Assembly (NCBI GenBank): GCA_016793305.1
Contig: JAEUHU010000225.1
Span: 1 to 31,862 of the forward strand
DNA length: 31,862 nt
Reading direction: 5' to 3'
From: Planctomycetota bacterium
GTDB taxonomy: Bacteria > Planctomycetota > UBA1135 > UBA2386
Shown here: piece after piece, positions 1 to 7,553 of the stretch
Numbering within the stretch: the first letter of the stretch is position 1
Layout: each line of letters opens with the position of its first letter
Made by a program: the position numbers and the translations under genes
Notes under the pieces: generated by a model
What the model saw: only the letters and a program-made list of their open reading frames with translations
Database searches by the model: none
What the model was told of the DNA's origin: nothing

Positions 1-1
1 C

Positions 2-1081
2 GTCAACGACGCCGGCAAGCACGCCAAGATGGCGCCGATGTCGAACGCCTACCTCGCCTACGTCGACTGCACGCGGCCGGGCGGCGAGAAGATGAGCGTC
101 GCCTGCGCGTTCACCGCCGGCGACAGCGACAACCTGTTCGAAGGCCGCAACGGCATCTTCTACGACCGCAAGGGCCGCGACTGGGACGCGACGATCGCCA
201 AGATCGTCAGCAACCCGATCAGCATCCGGCAGGCGTTCTGGTCGCCCTACAAGAAGGTGCTGCGCGGCATCCAGGAGGCGATCGCCAAGAAGGCGGCGGA
301 CGCCGACAACGCCGCGACCGCGAAGCTCGCCTCGGGTGCGGCCGCCGCGGGCGAAGCCGCCGCGAAGGGCACCGAGGCGCCGAAGCCGAAGTTCGAAGTC
401 GGCACGATCGCCGCGTTGGGCGTCGCCGTCAGCGGTATCGCGGGCGTCTTCACCGCCTTGCTGACCGGCTTCCTCGACCTCGGTCCGTGGATCCCGCTCG
501 GCCTGATCGGCGTGATGCTGGCGATCTCCGGCCCGTCGATGTTCATCGCCTGGATGAAGCTGCGGCAACGCAACCTTGGCCCGATCCTCGACGCGAACGG
601 CTGGGCCGTGAACACGATGACCAAGGTCAACATCCCGCTCGGCGGCTCGCTGACCGATCTGCCCAGGATCCCGGCCGGCTCGGAACGCTCGCTGGTCGAT
701 CCGTACGCGCCGAAGAAGAGCCCGTGGCCGAAGGTCATCCTGTTCCTGGTCGTGCTCGGCTGCGTCGCGTTCGCTCTCTACAAGACGAACATGCTGCACA
801 AGTGGACCAACGGCTACGTGCCGCTCGGCCACGTCGAGACGTCGCTGCTGGCGGACAAGCCCGAAGGCGTCGCCGGCGACACGGTCACGCTGACGGTTCG
901 CTCGAACGTTCAGGTGCTGCTGGTGTTCGACGAGAACGGCCAGCAGGTCGGCCAGCCGTTGCCCGTGACCGCAGGCAAGGCCACGCTGACGATCCCGGCC
1001 GACAAGGTCGCCGGCCACCTGCGCATCGAAGACGCCGCCAGCAACACGAGCGTCAAGGTCACGGTCGTCAAGAAGCCGTGA
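2..1081 (+). CDS. Membrane protein of unknown function, 3' part only
   Basis: The reading frame is open from base 2, so the gene begins upstream of the window; the first internal ATG is at 29. The visible 359 residues hold an Ala/Lys-rich linker, then two adjacent hydrophobic segments (about bases 400-560) and a third near bases 730-780. The last 90 residues are polar with a beta-rich look (TVTLTVRSNVQVLLVFDENG), suggesting an Ig-like or C2-like fold after the last membrane segment. The stretch NLGPILDANGWAVN after the second segment looks like a conserved block of a large bacterial membrane-protein family that I cannot name. No catalytic motif is visible. It converges on the substrate-binding protein gene at 1264. 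A short hairpin (1089-1107) follows the stop codon. Function unknown. Confidence 0.8.
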   Translation, partial: VNDAGKHAKMAPMSNAYLAYVDCTRPGGEKMSVACAFTAGDSDNLFEGRNGIFYDRKGRDWDATIAKIVSNPISIRQAFWSPYKKVLRGIQEAIAKKAADADNAATAKLASGAAAAGEAAAKGTEAPKPKFEVGTIAALGVAVSGIAGVFTALLTGFLDLGPWIPLGLIGVMLAISGPSMFIAWMKLRQRNLGPILDANGWAVNTMTKVNIPLGGSLTDLPRIPAGSERSLVDPYAPKKSPWPKVILFLVVLGCVAFALYKTNMLHKWTNGYVPLGHVETSLLADKPEGVAGDTVTLTVRSNVQVLLVFDENGQQVGQPLPVTAGKATLTIPADKVAGHLRIEDAASNTSVKVTVVKKP

Positions 1082-1088
1082 GCGGGTC

Positions 1089-1248
1089 GGCGAGGGATGC
1101 CCTCGCCGTTCCGGGCGCCGCAGGCCGCTGAGCGTGCACGTGGACAAGCAGCGCTCCGAGCTCGAGCGGCCTGCGGCCCGGCGTCCCGGACAGCGGTCGT
1201 GGCTGGCGCGTCAGCGCCCCCCATCGAGCCGCGCCTCGCTCGCGGCTC
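1089..1248. repeat. Cluster of inverted repeats in a convergent intergenic region
   Basis: Three inverted repeats lie between two convergent genes. The first is GGCGAGGG/CCCTCGCC with a 3-nt loop at 1089-1107. The second has 12-bp perfect arms at 1118-1129 and 1165-1176, extendable outward to about 1111 and 1181 with a small bulge. The third is GAGCCGCG/CGCGGCTC at 1226-1248. None is followed by a run of T, so they are not classic intrinsic terminators, but they could stop or protect transcripts from either side. Confidence 0.5.
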
Positions 1249-1263
1249 CCTGCGACCGGCTCC

Positions 1264-2280
1264 TCAACGCGTCGGCGTCGCCGCTGGCCGCACGGTCGCG
1301 GAACGCGCCGCGAGAGCCTGCTGCAGCGGCACCGTGTCGGTCATCGCCTCGACGTCGACGTGCATGCCGCCAGCACCACCGGCGAACAACGAGCCCTCGC
1401 GCAGGAACGCGCGGATGCCCGACTGCTTGTCCAGGTTGCGCTCGCGGAGGGCCGTTCGATCGTGCACGCGCACGTTGGCGAGCATCGCCTTCACTTCGGC
1501 CGGCGTCACCTTCTCCTGCGCGAACACACGCTGGATGACGATGCGCACGAACTCCTTCTCGTTCTTCGGCTCGGCGCACCACTCGACGGCTTCGATCCAG
1601 CCGACCAACAGGGAGGTCCGCGCCTCCGGCGACATCTGGTCGTAGACCTTGCGGTGCGCGACGAGGCACTCCGGCATGACCCCGGGGAAGTCGGCGGTCG
1701 TGGCGATCACTTCGCAAGCGCCACCGACCGTCGCCTTCGCGACGAACGGCTCGTAGCTGATCGCACAGGCCAAGCGGCCGCTGACGAACTGGCTGGCCAG
1801 CGACTCCATGTCCTCGACGACGACGACCTTGAAGTCGCCGATCGACAGCCCTTCGGCCTTCAACTTCGCGGCGAGGAACATCATCACCGCCGGTGAGTCC
1901 TCGTAGATGCCCAGGCGCTTGCCCTTCAGGTCGGCGAGCTTCTGGCCCTTCTTCACCAACATCTTGTCGCCACCGTGTGACCAGTCGACCTCGGCGAGAA
2001 CCACCAGATCCGCCTGGCGCGATGCCTGCAGGCCGACCGCAGTGCCAGCCATCATCAGCGCGAAGTCGGCCTTGCCGGCGACGAAGCGCTGCACCGCGTC
2101 ACCCTCGGTGCACGCGGTGACGACCACGTCGAGCTGCGATCGCTTCCAGAAGCCGACGTCCTGGGCGACCAGGGCGGGTGCCCAGGCGATCCACGGATCG
2201 ATCGCGAGCCGGTAGCGCTGCGCTGGCGCCAGCGAGGCCAGCGTCAGCAGGAGCAACACGAACCTGGCGAGAATCCCCAT
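1264..2280 (-). CDS. NMT1/THI5-type ABC substrate-binding protein
   Basis: The 338-residue product starts with a signal peptide (MGILARFVLLLLTLASLAPAQ). A type II periplasmic binding fold of the NitT/TauT (SsuA/THI5-like) kind follows. YRLAIDPWIAWAPALVAQD is the typical first strand and helix, GKADFALMMAGTAVGLQA is the typical 'controls a domain' segment, and DLKGKRLGIYEDSPAVMMFL starts the second half. Such proteins bind nitrate, sulfonates, pyrimidine precursors or similar small ligands for an ABC importer. No permease or ATPase gene of that importer is adjacent, so the gene is an orphan here and its ligand cannot be inferred. The start is the ATG before the signal peptide; the frame stays open upstream but reads into non-coding sequence. 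The upstream neighbour, dus, is on the same strand 110 bp away. Confidence 0.85.
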   Translation of the reverse strand: MGILARFVLLLLTLASLAPAQRYRLAIDPWIAWAPALVAQDVGFWKRSQLDVVVTACTEGDAVQRFVAGKADFALMMAGTAVGLQASRQADLVVLAEVDWSHGGDKMLVKKGQKLADLKGKRLGIYEDSPAVMMFLAAKLKAEGLSIGDFKVVVVEDMESLASQFVSGRLACAISYEPFVAKATVGGACEVIATTADFPGVMPECLVAHRKVYDQMSPEARTSLLVGWIEAVEWCAEPKNEKEFVRIVIQRVFAQEKVTPAEVKAMLANVRVHDRTALRERNLDKQSGIRAFLREGSLFAGGAGGMHVDVEAMTDTVPLQQALAARSATVRPAATPTR

Positions 2281-2390
2281 CTCCGCCGCTTTCGGTAGCC
2301 CCACCCGGGCGCTTGAGGGCCGATCCAGGACATCCGAGAACGTCCCAACGCGGGCTCCGGCGAAACGCCGTTGCCACGGTGCCGGCCTCG

Positions 2391-3512
2391 TCAGCCGTGC
2401 GCCACCGCGATTTCGCCGGCGTCGCCTGCGACCGGCGGCGTCGCTGCCGCCAACTCGAGCGCCATCGCCTCGGCCGCCAGCGCGTCGGGCGCCGACCAGA
2501 GCAGATCGGCCAGCCGCTGGTGCACCTCGGGCCGCGTGTCGCGCAACAACTGCTCGAGCACAGACGGCACGTCGTCCCCGTCGTCGAGCCGCGTCTGCAT
2601 CAGTGGGTGGCTCTTCGAACTCTCGACGAAGCGCTCCGCCGACAGCGGACGGTAGCGGCAGAAGAACTCGAAGTGCCACGGCAGGAAGCGCATCGCCCGC
2701 TCCTTGCCCTTCTCGTCGTCGCGGAAGTGCTCCTTCATCTTGCGCGCGAGATCGAAGTAGATGCCGAGCCGCTCGCTCGCCGAGGGCTCGTACGCCTTCT
2801 TCTCGGCGATCTCGCGGAACAGCCACGGCTTGATCAGCGCCCCGCGGCCGAGCATCACCGACGCGACGCCACTCTGCTGCCAGCGCGCGTGCGTCTCGTA
2901 CCAGGTCAACAGGTCGCCGTTGCCGATCACCGGGATCGAACGCTCCGCCGCGATGCGCGCGATCGCATCCCAGTCCGCCGCGCGCGAGTAGCGCTGCTCG
3001 CGCGTTCGCCCGTGCACCGTCAGCGCCGCCGCCCCCGACTCCTCGACGATGCGCGCCACCTCGGAGGCGTTCTGCTCGCTCTCCGTCCAGCCGAGCCGGA
3101 TCTTGACGCTGACCGGCACCGGGATCCCCTTCACCATCTCGGCGACCAGCTTGCCGAGGTGCGCCGGCCGCTGCAGCAACGTCGCCCCCATGCCGCGCCG
3201 CACGATGTCGTGGATCGGGCAGCCGCAGTTCAGGTCGACCCAGCTCGCGCCTCGCTCCGCGGCGGCATTGCCCGCCGCGATCGCATCGCTCGCCTTCGAC
3301 GCCGCGACCTGGGCGCCGAAGCACGTCTCCTCGGCATGCTTGCGCAGCAGCGCCAGTTCGCTCTTGCTGCGCTTGACCACCTGATAGCCGTAGGCCATCT
3401 CGCCCATCGTCACGGTGCAGCCGTGCGCGAGGCACAGGCGGCGGAAGGGAAGGTTGCCGCCCTTGGTCAAGGGGGCGAGGAAAACGCGACCACGGAAGTC
3501 CATCCCTGCCAT
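2391..3512 (-). CDS. tRNA-dihydrouridine synthase, Dus3-like
   Basis: This is an FMN-dependent enzyme that reduces specific uridines in tRNA to dihydrouridine. The product has about 373 residues. The TIM-barrel start VFLAPLTKGGNLPFRRLC is followed by the family core LNCGCPIHDIVRRGMGATLL, which contains the catalytic-cysteine region. VSVKIRLGW (substrate/FMN lysine), TVHGRTREQRYS and PVIGNGD (phosphate-binding loop) follow in order. The segment GEMAYGYQVVKRSKSELALLRKH resembles eukaryotic Dus3 more than E. coli DusA/B/C. I chose the ATG at 3512, with GAGGGGG about 14 bases upstream; a second ATG at 3503 is equally possible. The longer frame to 3551 would need a TTG inside the palindrome at 3544-3603 and is unlikely. 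Family assignment is firm, subfamily less so. Confidence 0.9.
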   Translation of the reverse strand: MAGMDFRGRVFLAPLTKGGNLPFRRLCLAHGCTVTMGEMAYGYQVVKRSKSELALLRKHAEETCFGAQVAASKASDAIAAGNAAAERGASWVDLNCGCPIHDIVRRGMGATLLQRPAHLGKLVAEMVKGIPVPVSVKIRLGWTESEQNASEVARIVEESGAAALTVHGRTREQRYSRAADWDAIARIAAERSIPVIGNGDLLTWYETHARWQQSGVASVMLGRGALIKPWLFREIAEKKAYEPSASERLGIYFDLARKMKEHFRDDEKGKERAMRFLPWHFEFFCRYRPLSAERFVESSKSHPLMQTRLDDGDDVPSVLEQLLRDTRPEVHQRLADLLWSAPDALAAEAMALELAAATPPVAGDAGEIAVAHG

Positions 3513-3543
3513 CCTGGCGCCCCCTCGGGCCCCTTTCACCAAC

Positions 3544-3603
3544 TGATCCAACCGGTGTTGGTGCTCCCAGGGCTCTCCCTGAGCACCAACACCGGTTGGA
3601 TCA
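3544..3603. repeat. Palindromic mini-element A, 60 nt
   Basis: Perfect 23-bp arms (3544-3566 and 3581-3603) start with TGATCCAACCGG at each end. The arms enclose a 14-nt centre that can itself form a small stem (AGGG/CCCT). The ends match the terminal inverted repeats of the element at 8840-10060. The right end abuts the TGA stop codon (3606-3604) of the minus-strand gene next to it. There is no T-run, so intrinsic termination is not obvious. Confidence 0.9.
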
Positions 3604-4335
3604 TCACGAGGTGGGTGGCGGTGCGGCGAAAGAGACGAAGCCGACCGGGTCGCCCACCACCGCAGTGCCGACGAGTTCCTCGTCCGCCTCGTAGGCTAGG
3701 CCCGCTGCCGCAGCGCACTCGAGGAACCAAGACACCTCCTCCGCAGAGGTCGTGACGAGCCCAGGGCGGGCCAGCCGTGCGAACAGCTTGCCGGCCAACG
3801 TGCGCGCCTCTTCCCGTTCGGCGACGAAGCGCTCGACGTCGATCTGCACCGGGGCGATGCGACCGTAGGCGACATCGCTGAGCAGCGGCCAAGTCTCTGG
3901 GTCGGTGAACACACTGATGCAACCCAGATGGTCGAAGGTACGGCCAGTCGCGACCTCGGCGGCGTCGCCGGCGACATATCGCAACGGCAGGTCGGGGGCG
4001 GCCTTGTCGAGCGCATCGTTGAGCACTTCGACCTCTCGGCGGCGCAGGTTGGTGGCGACCACGTCGCGACCGCGCAGCATCACCTCGGCGAGCAGAACCG
4101 GTAGTTCGGCGACCCCAGCACCGACCCAAAGTGACACGCCCCCCGGCTTCACCTTGGGTAGCAGCGCCCGGGCGAGCCGCTCGCCGAGCTCGGCGATCGA
4201 CGGCGCACGCTCGGCCCAGAACCGCTCGCCACCCCAGTGGAAGTAGATCTCTCCCAGAGCGACGGCGTCGCATGCGGCCGCGATGCGGCGATGCAGGGCG
4301 GCCACACTGCCCCAGTCGGCACCTGGCTTCTTCAT
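3604..4335 (-). CDS. SAM-dependent methyltransferase-like protein
   Basis: The 243-residue product has the order of elements of a class I Rossmann-fold methyltransferase. A helical N-terminus is followed by GGVSLWVGAGVAELPVLLAE (a degenerate glycine-rich motif I), then DVVATNLRRREVEVLNDAL (motif II region) and PLRYVAGDAAEVA (acidic motif III region). FDHLGCISVFTDPETW may correspond to motif IV. No signature identifies the substrate. The ATG (4335-4333) overlaps the TGA of the preceding DUF971 gene as ATGA, so the two are probably translated together. The stop codon touches palindromic element A. It could also be an inactive Rossmann protein, since motif I lacks the usual E/DxGxGxG spacing. 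Confidence 0.6.
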   Translation of the reverse strand: MKKPGADWGSVAALHRRIAAACDAVALGEIYFHWGGERFWAERAPSIAELGERLARALLPKVKPGGVSLWVGAGVAELPVLLAEVMLRGRDVVATNLRRREVEVLNDALDKAAPDLPLRYVAGDAAEVATGRTFDHLGCISVFTDPETWPLLSDVAYGRIAPVQIDVERFVAEREEARTLAGKLFARLARPGLVTTSAEEVSWFLECAAAAGLAYEADEELVGTAVVGDPVGFVSFAAPPPTS

Positions 4336-4640
4336 GCCCCCGTCCCGAGGCCGGCGAGCTGGCGGAGCTTCGGCCACGCGAAGATCCCCGTCTTGTGGCC
4401 GTCGCTCCAAATGAAGCTGAGCCCGTAGCGACCGACCAACTCGGCACCGAACAGCAGGATGTCGCCCTTGACCGTGCGCGGATCCAGCAGCGGCCGGCCC
4501 GTGCCCTCGTCGACGCAGCTGGCGCACGGGCAGGCCAGGCGCAAGTCACGCGCCAGGTAGTCGGAGACGGCGCCGTCCTTCCACTCGATGCGGAACAGGA
4601 ACGGCGTGACCAGATCGGCCTTCTTTGGCGTCGGAACCAT
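4332..4640 (-). CDS. DUF971 (GBBH-like N-terminal) protein
   Basis: The 102-residue protein is almost entirely one DUF971 domain. FRIEWKDGAVSDYLARDLRL leads into the cysteine motif CPCASCVDE, and the second conserved block is VGRYGLSFIWSDGHKTGIF. This domain forms the N-terminus of gamma-butyrobetaine hydroxylase and is often found alone or fused to Mrp/ApbC-type ATPases, where the cysteines suggest metal or Fe-S binding. The exact role of stand-alone copies is not established. The ATG at 4640 is the only plausible start downstream of palindromic element B. The stop overlaps the start of the methyltransferase-like gene by four bases (ATGA), giving a two-gene operon that ends at element A. Confidence 0.88.
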   Translation of the reverse strand: MVPTPKKADLVTPFLFRIEWKDGAVSDYLARDLRLACPCASCVDEGTGRPLLDPRTVKGDILLFGAELVGRYGLSFIWSDGHKTGIFAWPKLRQLAGLGTGA

Positions 4641-4656
4641 CGGATCGACTTCGGAG

Positions 4657-4716
4657 TGATCCAACCAGTGTTGGTGCGCAGGAGACCGCCTGCCCACACC
4701 AACAGCCGTTGGATCA
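4657..4716. repeat. Palindromic mini-element B, 60 nt
   Basis: The arms at 4657-4676 and 4697-4716 begin TGATCCAAC at each end and pair except at arm positions 10-12. The centre can form a GCAGG/CCTGC stem. It has the same length and ends as mini-element A. It lies in the divergent promoter interval between the DUF971 gene and mobA, so it may influence expression of either. Confidence 0.88.
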
Positions 4717-4772
4717 GTCCAGGCGTAGCGTCGTGGCTTGCGTCGCGCCCGTGGAAATCCGACAAGGATGGC

Positions 4773-5405
4773 ATGCGCCTCGGAGCCGTGATCCTGGCAG
4801 GTGGGCGAAGCGTTCGCATGGGACGGCCCAAGGAGTGGCTGCCGCTGGGCGACCAACCCATGCTCCTGCACGCTTGTCACGTGGTCTCAGGGTGCGCCGA
4901 CCCGGTGCTCGTGGTCGCTCGCGAACGAGCCCAGCACCTGCCTCCGCTGCCGCCTGGGGTCGACCTGCTGACCGACGAACGCCAGGACGCCGGCCCTCTC
5001 GCCGGTTTGGTTCAAGGTATGCGCCACCTGGGCGATCACCATCACTTCGCCCCGGGAGATGCCGTCCTCCTGACGGCCTGCGACCAACCGTTCCTGACCA
5101 CTGGGTTCCTGGCGAGCCTCGCTGCCCACCTGGGCGAGCATTCGCTGGTGATGCCTCGTCGCGACGGGCACCTGCAGCCGCTGGCCGCGGTCTACCGGAT
5201 GGACCTGCTGCCGATCGCGACCCAGTTGCTGGCCAGTGGTTCCGGCACGCCGCGCGACCTGGTTGGCACCGGCACAACCCGAGTGCTGGACGATGGCGAG
5301 CTCGACGCACTCGACCCGGAAGGCCACTGCCTCGGAAATGTCAACACGCCCGAGGATTACGCTCGAGCCGTCGCTTGGTGGAGCCGACGGCATGGATCCG
5401 GTTAG
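4773..5405 (+). CDS. mobA: Molybdenum cofactor guanylyltransferase
   Basis: MobA transfers GMP from GTP to molybdopterin, forming the guanine dinucleotide cofactor used by DMSO-reductase-family enzymes. The 210-residue product opens with the family signature LAGGRSVRMGRPKEWLPLGD (GTP-binding loop with Arg and Lys). DAVLLTACDQPFL follows, in which the aspartate of the T-C-D-Q-P block is the expected metal ligand, then PLAAVYR and the terminal GNVNTPEDY block. All are hallmarks of MobA/NTP-transferase proteins of this size. The ATG at 4773 has AAGGA four bases upstream; a plus-one-frame ATG at 4768 is not in frame. A MocA-type (CTP) relative cannot be wholly excluded, but NVNTPEDY favours MobA. 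No other cofactor gene is in view. Confidence 0.85.
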   Translation: MRLGAVILAGGRSVRMGRPKEWLPLGDQPMLLHACHVVSGCADPVLVVARERAQHLPPLPPGVDLLTDERQDAGPLAGLVQGMRHLGDHHHFAPGDAVLLTACDQPFLTTGFLASLAAHLGEHSLVMPRRDGHLQPLAAVYRMDLLPIATQLLASGSGTPRDLVGTGTTRVLDDGELDALDPEGHCLGNVNTPEDYARAVAWWSRRHGSG

Positions 5406-5439
5406 GCACCGGTCCAGCCCATGCCGATGAACGAGGGGC

Positions 5440-7446
5440 ATGGACAGCGCCGTAGCCGGAATCTGGTGCCAAGCCGCCGCCGTCGCCGCCTGGGGAACAG
5501 TCGGTGGCGTGTTGGTGCGATTGCGTGGTGAACGCCCCGGCACGACCGTGGTCGGTGCAGGACTGCTGGTCGGCGCGATGCTGCTGGCGATCGACACGAT
5601 GCGTACGACAGGCCGCGCGATCCCGCTCGCCGGGTTGGCGCTCGTCGTCACGTCATGGCTGGCCCACGCTACTCGGGGGCCCGGCCTCGCCGCAGTGATG
5701 GCCCGGAACGGGCTACGGCTCACGACCTGCAGCGTGGTCCTGTTGGCGGTGCTGCACTGGCTGCACGACGTCGTCCCGACGCAAGCCAACTACGGGCTAC
5801 CATGGTTCGACGTGCACGTGGTCGACGGCCCGTTGGCACTCGGAGCGTTCTGGCTCGCGCTGCGCGGGAACGGGATGGCGGCCGACGTGCGATTCCTCGT
5901 GTTCGTCACTGCGGCCGGCCAGCTGGCATCGTGCGCGGCCGGCGCCTACGGCGTCGCCGTCGCCGCAGCAGCCCAGGTGCTCGCGGCGACCCCACTGCTG
6001 CTGCGGCGGCTCGCCGACGACCCGCCGGCTCTCGCGGTCGCGGCGGCGACGGCCGGCATGTTCGCGTTCACCGGCCTCGTGCGGGCCCAGGCGGACCTCC
6101 AGCAGAGCGCTCCGCGTCTCGCCGGCATCGACGACCCGCTGTTGGTGGTCGCGACGTGCATCGCCATGTTCGGGGTCGCCTTGCTGCGCGCCTACGGACG
6201 AGAAGGGGCAGTCCTCGCCACACGTGGGCAACTTCGAGACGCAGGGGCGCACCACCTCGCCACGGTGGGCGCCAGCGGAGTCGGACAGCCGACCGAGCTG
6301 GCTCACCAGACCTCCCAGCCGCTGAATGCCGAGGTGAAGTCGGCGGCGATCAGCGAGCCGCCAGCACCATCGACGAGCCCGGAACCGCGCGGCCTGTCAG
6401 CCCATGACATCGTCCGAGATCTCCGTGGACCGATCACCAGCATGGTGGCCGCCGTGGGCTTGTTGTCGCCAGAGGCCACCGCCGACGAACGCCGTCGCCA
6501 GCTCGACTCGCTCCGCTCCTACGGCCGTCAGCTGAGCACCGCGCTCACCGATCTCGACGACTTCGAACAGCTGCTGCGCGGCAACGTAGATCTGGCCGAA
6601 GACGCCTACGACCTGGGCCAGCTGCTCCACAACTGCGTCGACGAACTGTCGCCGAAGCTCAGCGACCGCGGCTTGCAGGTCCGGCTCGATGTCTCCCCGA
6701 CCCTGCCGCGCTGGCTGCTCGGCGATCCATCGCGCGTGCGGCAGCTCCTGACACGACTGCTCCAGCTCGCCTCGCAACCGGCCAACTTCGGGGCGCTGGA
6801 CGTCAGCGCGTCGGCCGATGACAGCTTGCACGTCGTCGTGATGCACCAGGACGCGACGATGCCCGACGACCGCCAGAGTCTCGGCTTCGTCTTCTGCACG
6901 CAGCTGGCGCTGGTGCTCGGAGGCGAACTGCGGCTGCAGCCGAGCGGCAGCAACGGCTTCCTGCTGCACCTGAAGCTGCCAAAGCGCATGGCACCAGCGT
7001 GGGAAGTCGACCTGCTCGAAGTCGACACGGCCAGTCCCACGGAGCCCGACGCACCGAAGGTCGCCCGGAGTGTGAACGGAAGGGTGCTGCTGGTCGAGGA
7101 CAGCCGCGACCACCTGCTGCTGCTCGGCCGGCTGGCCGTCAAGGCAGGGGCCCAAGTGACGACCGCCGACAGTGGCGAGCTGGCCATGCAGCTCACCGAG
7201 AGCGAGACGTTCGACCTGATCCTGCTCGACATGCAGCTGCCCGGCACCGATGGCTACGCAACCGTGCGGAAGTGGCGCGACCAAGGTCTCACGACCCCGG
7301 TGATCGCCGTCACCGCGGATGCGACGCCGGCCGACGTCGAACGCTGCCTCTCGGCCGGGTGCAACGGCCACCTGGCCAAGCCGGTCCAGCCCGCCGTCTT
7401 CCGCCAAGCCATCACCATGCACCTGCAGGCCTCGACCCAGGACTGA
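5440..7446 (+). CDS. Membrane hybrid sensor protein with degenerate kinase core and intact receiver
   Basis: The 668-residue product has about seven to eight hydrophobic segments in residues 1-265, a short linker, a HisKA/HATPase-like region (about 320-525) and a C-terminal receiver (about 548-665). The H-box equivalent reads DIVRDLRGPITSM, so Arg326 occupies the place of the phosphoacceptor histidine. The N-box equivalent GDPSRVRQLLTRLLQLA lacks the Mg-binding Asn, and no DxGxG G1 box is seen, though a G2-like SLGFVFCTQLALVLGGEL remains. The receiver keeps its key residues: Glu553-Asp554, phosphoacceptor Asp597, Thr625 and Lys647. It is therefore probably a pseudokinase controlling or displaying a receiver phosphorylated by another kinase. 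The ATG at 5440 follows GAGGGG closely. Its stop TGA is the first three bases of palindromic element C. Confidence 0.85.
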   Translation: MDSAVAGIWCQAAAVAAWGTVGGVLVRLRGERPGTTVVGAGLLVGAMLLAIDTMRTTGRAIPLAGLALVVTSWLAHATRGPGLAAVMARNGLRLTTCSVVLLAVLHWLHDVVPTQANYGLPWFDVHVVDGPLALGAFWLALRGNGMAADVRFLVFVTAAGQLASCAAGAYGVAVAAAAQVLAATPLLLRRLADDPPALAVAAATAGMFAFTGLVRAQADLQQSAPRLAGIDDPLLVVATCIAMFGVALLRAYGREGAVLATRGQLRDAGAHHLATVGASGVGQPTELAHQTSQPLNAEVKSAAISEPPAPSTSPEPRGLSAHDIVRDLRGPITSMVAAVGLLSPEATADERRRQLDSLRSYGRQLSTALTDLDDFEQLLRGNVDLAEDAYDLGQLLHNCVDELSPKLSDRGLQVRLDVSPTLPRWLLGDPSRVRQLLTRLLQLASQPANFGALDVSASADDSLHVVVMHQDATMPDDRQSLGFVFCTQLALVLGGELRLQPSGSNGFLLHLKLPKRMAPAWEVDLLEVDTASPTEPDAPKVARSVNGRVLLVEDSRDHLLLLGRLAVKAGAQVTTADSGELAMQLTESETFDLILLDMQLPGTDGYATVRKWRDQGLTTPVIAVTADATPADVERCLSAGCNGHLAKPVQPAVFRQAITMHLQASTQD

Positions 7447-7504
7447 TCCAACCGGTGTTGGTGCCCAGGAGGGCTCCCAACCTACAACCACAGCGGTTGG
7501 ACCA
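7444..7504. repeat. Palindromic mini-element C, 61 nt
   Basis: The left end TGATCCAACCGGTGTTGGTG (7444-7463) is the same as in element A. The right arm (7485-7504) is diverged (…GCGGTTGGACCA) but still pairs over most positions. The centre can form a GGAG/CTCC stem. Its first three bases are the stop codon of the hybrid sensor gene. It separates that gene from the DTW-domain gene on the same strand. Confidence 0.82.
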
Positions 7505-7553
7505 ATCCGGCGTGAACACGTTGGGGTGGTGGGAATAGAAGGGGCCCCCACGA

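Noticed and set aside
1264..2280. MqnA/MqnD-type enzyme of the futalosine pathway, given mqnE in the window
   Set aside because: The protein has a signal peptide and the NMT1/THI5 binding-protein pattern, so it is an exported ligand-binding protein, and it lies 29 kb from mqnE.
3544..3603. Rho-independent terminator
   Set aside because: The stem is strong, but no T-run follows on either strand. Termination may still occur but cannot be called from sequence.
3544..7504. CRISPR array
   Set aside because: The repeats are palindromic, unevenly spaced by 1-3 kb and separated by genes, with no spacers or cas genes.
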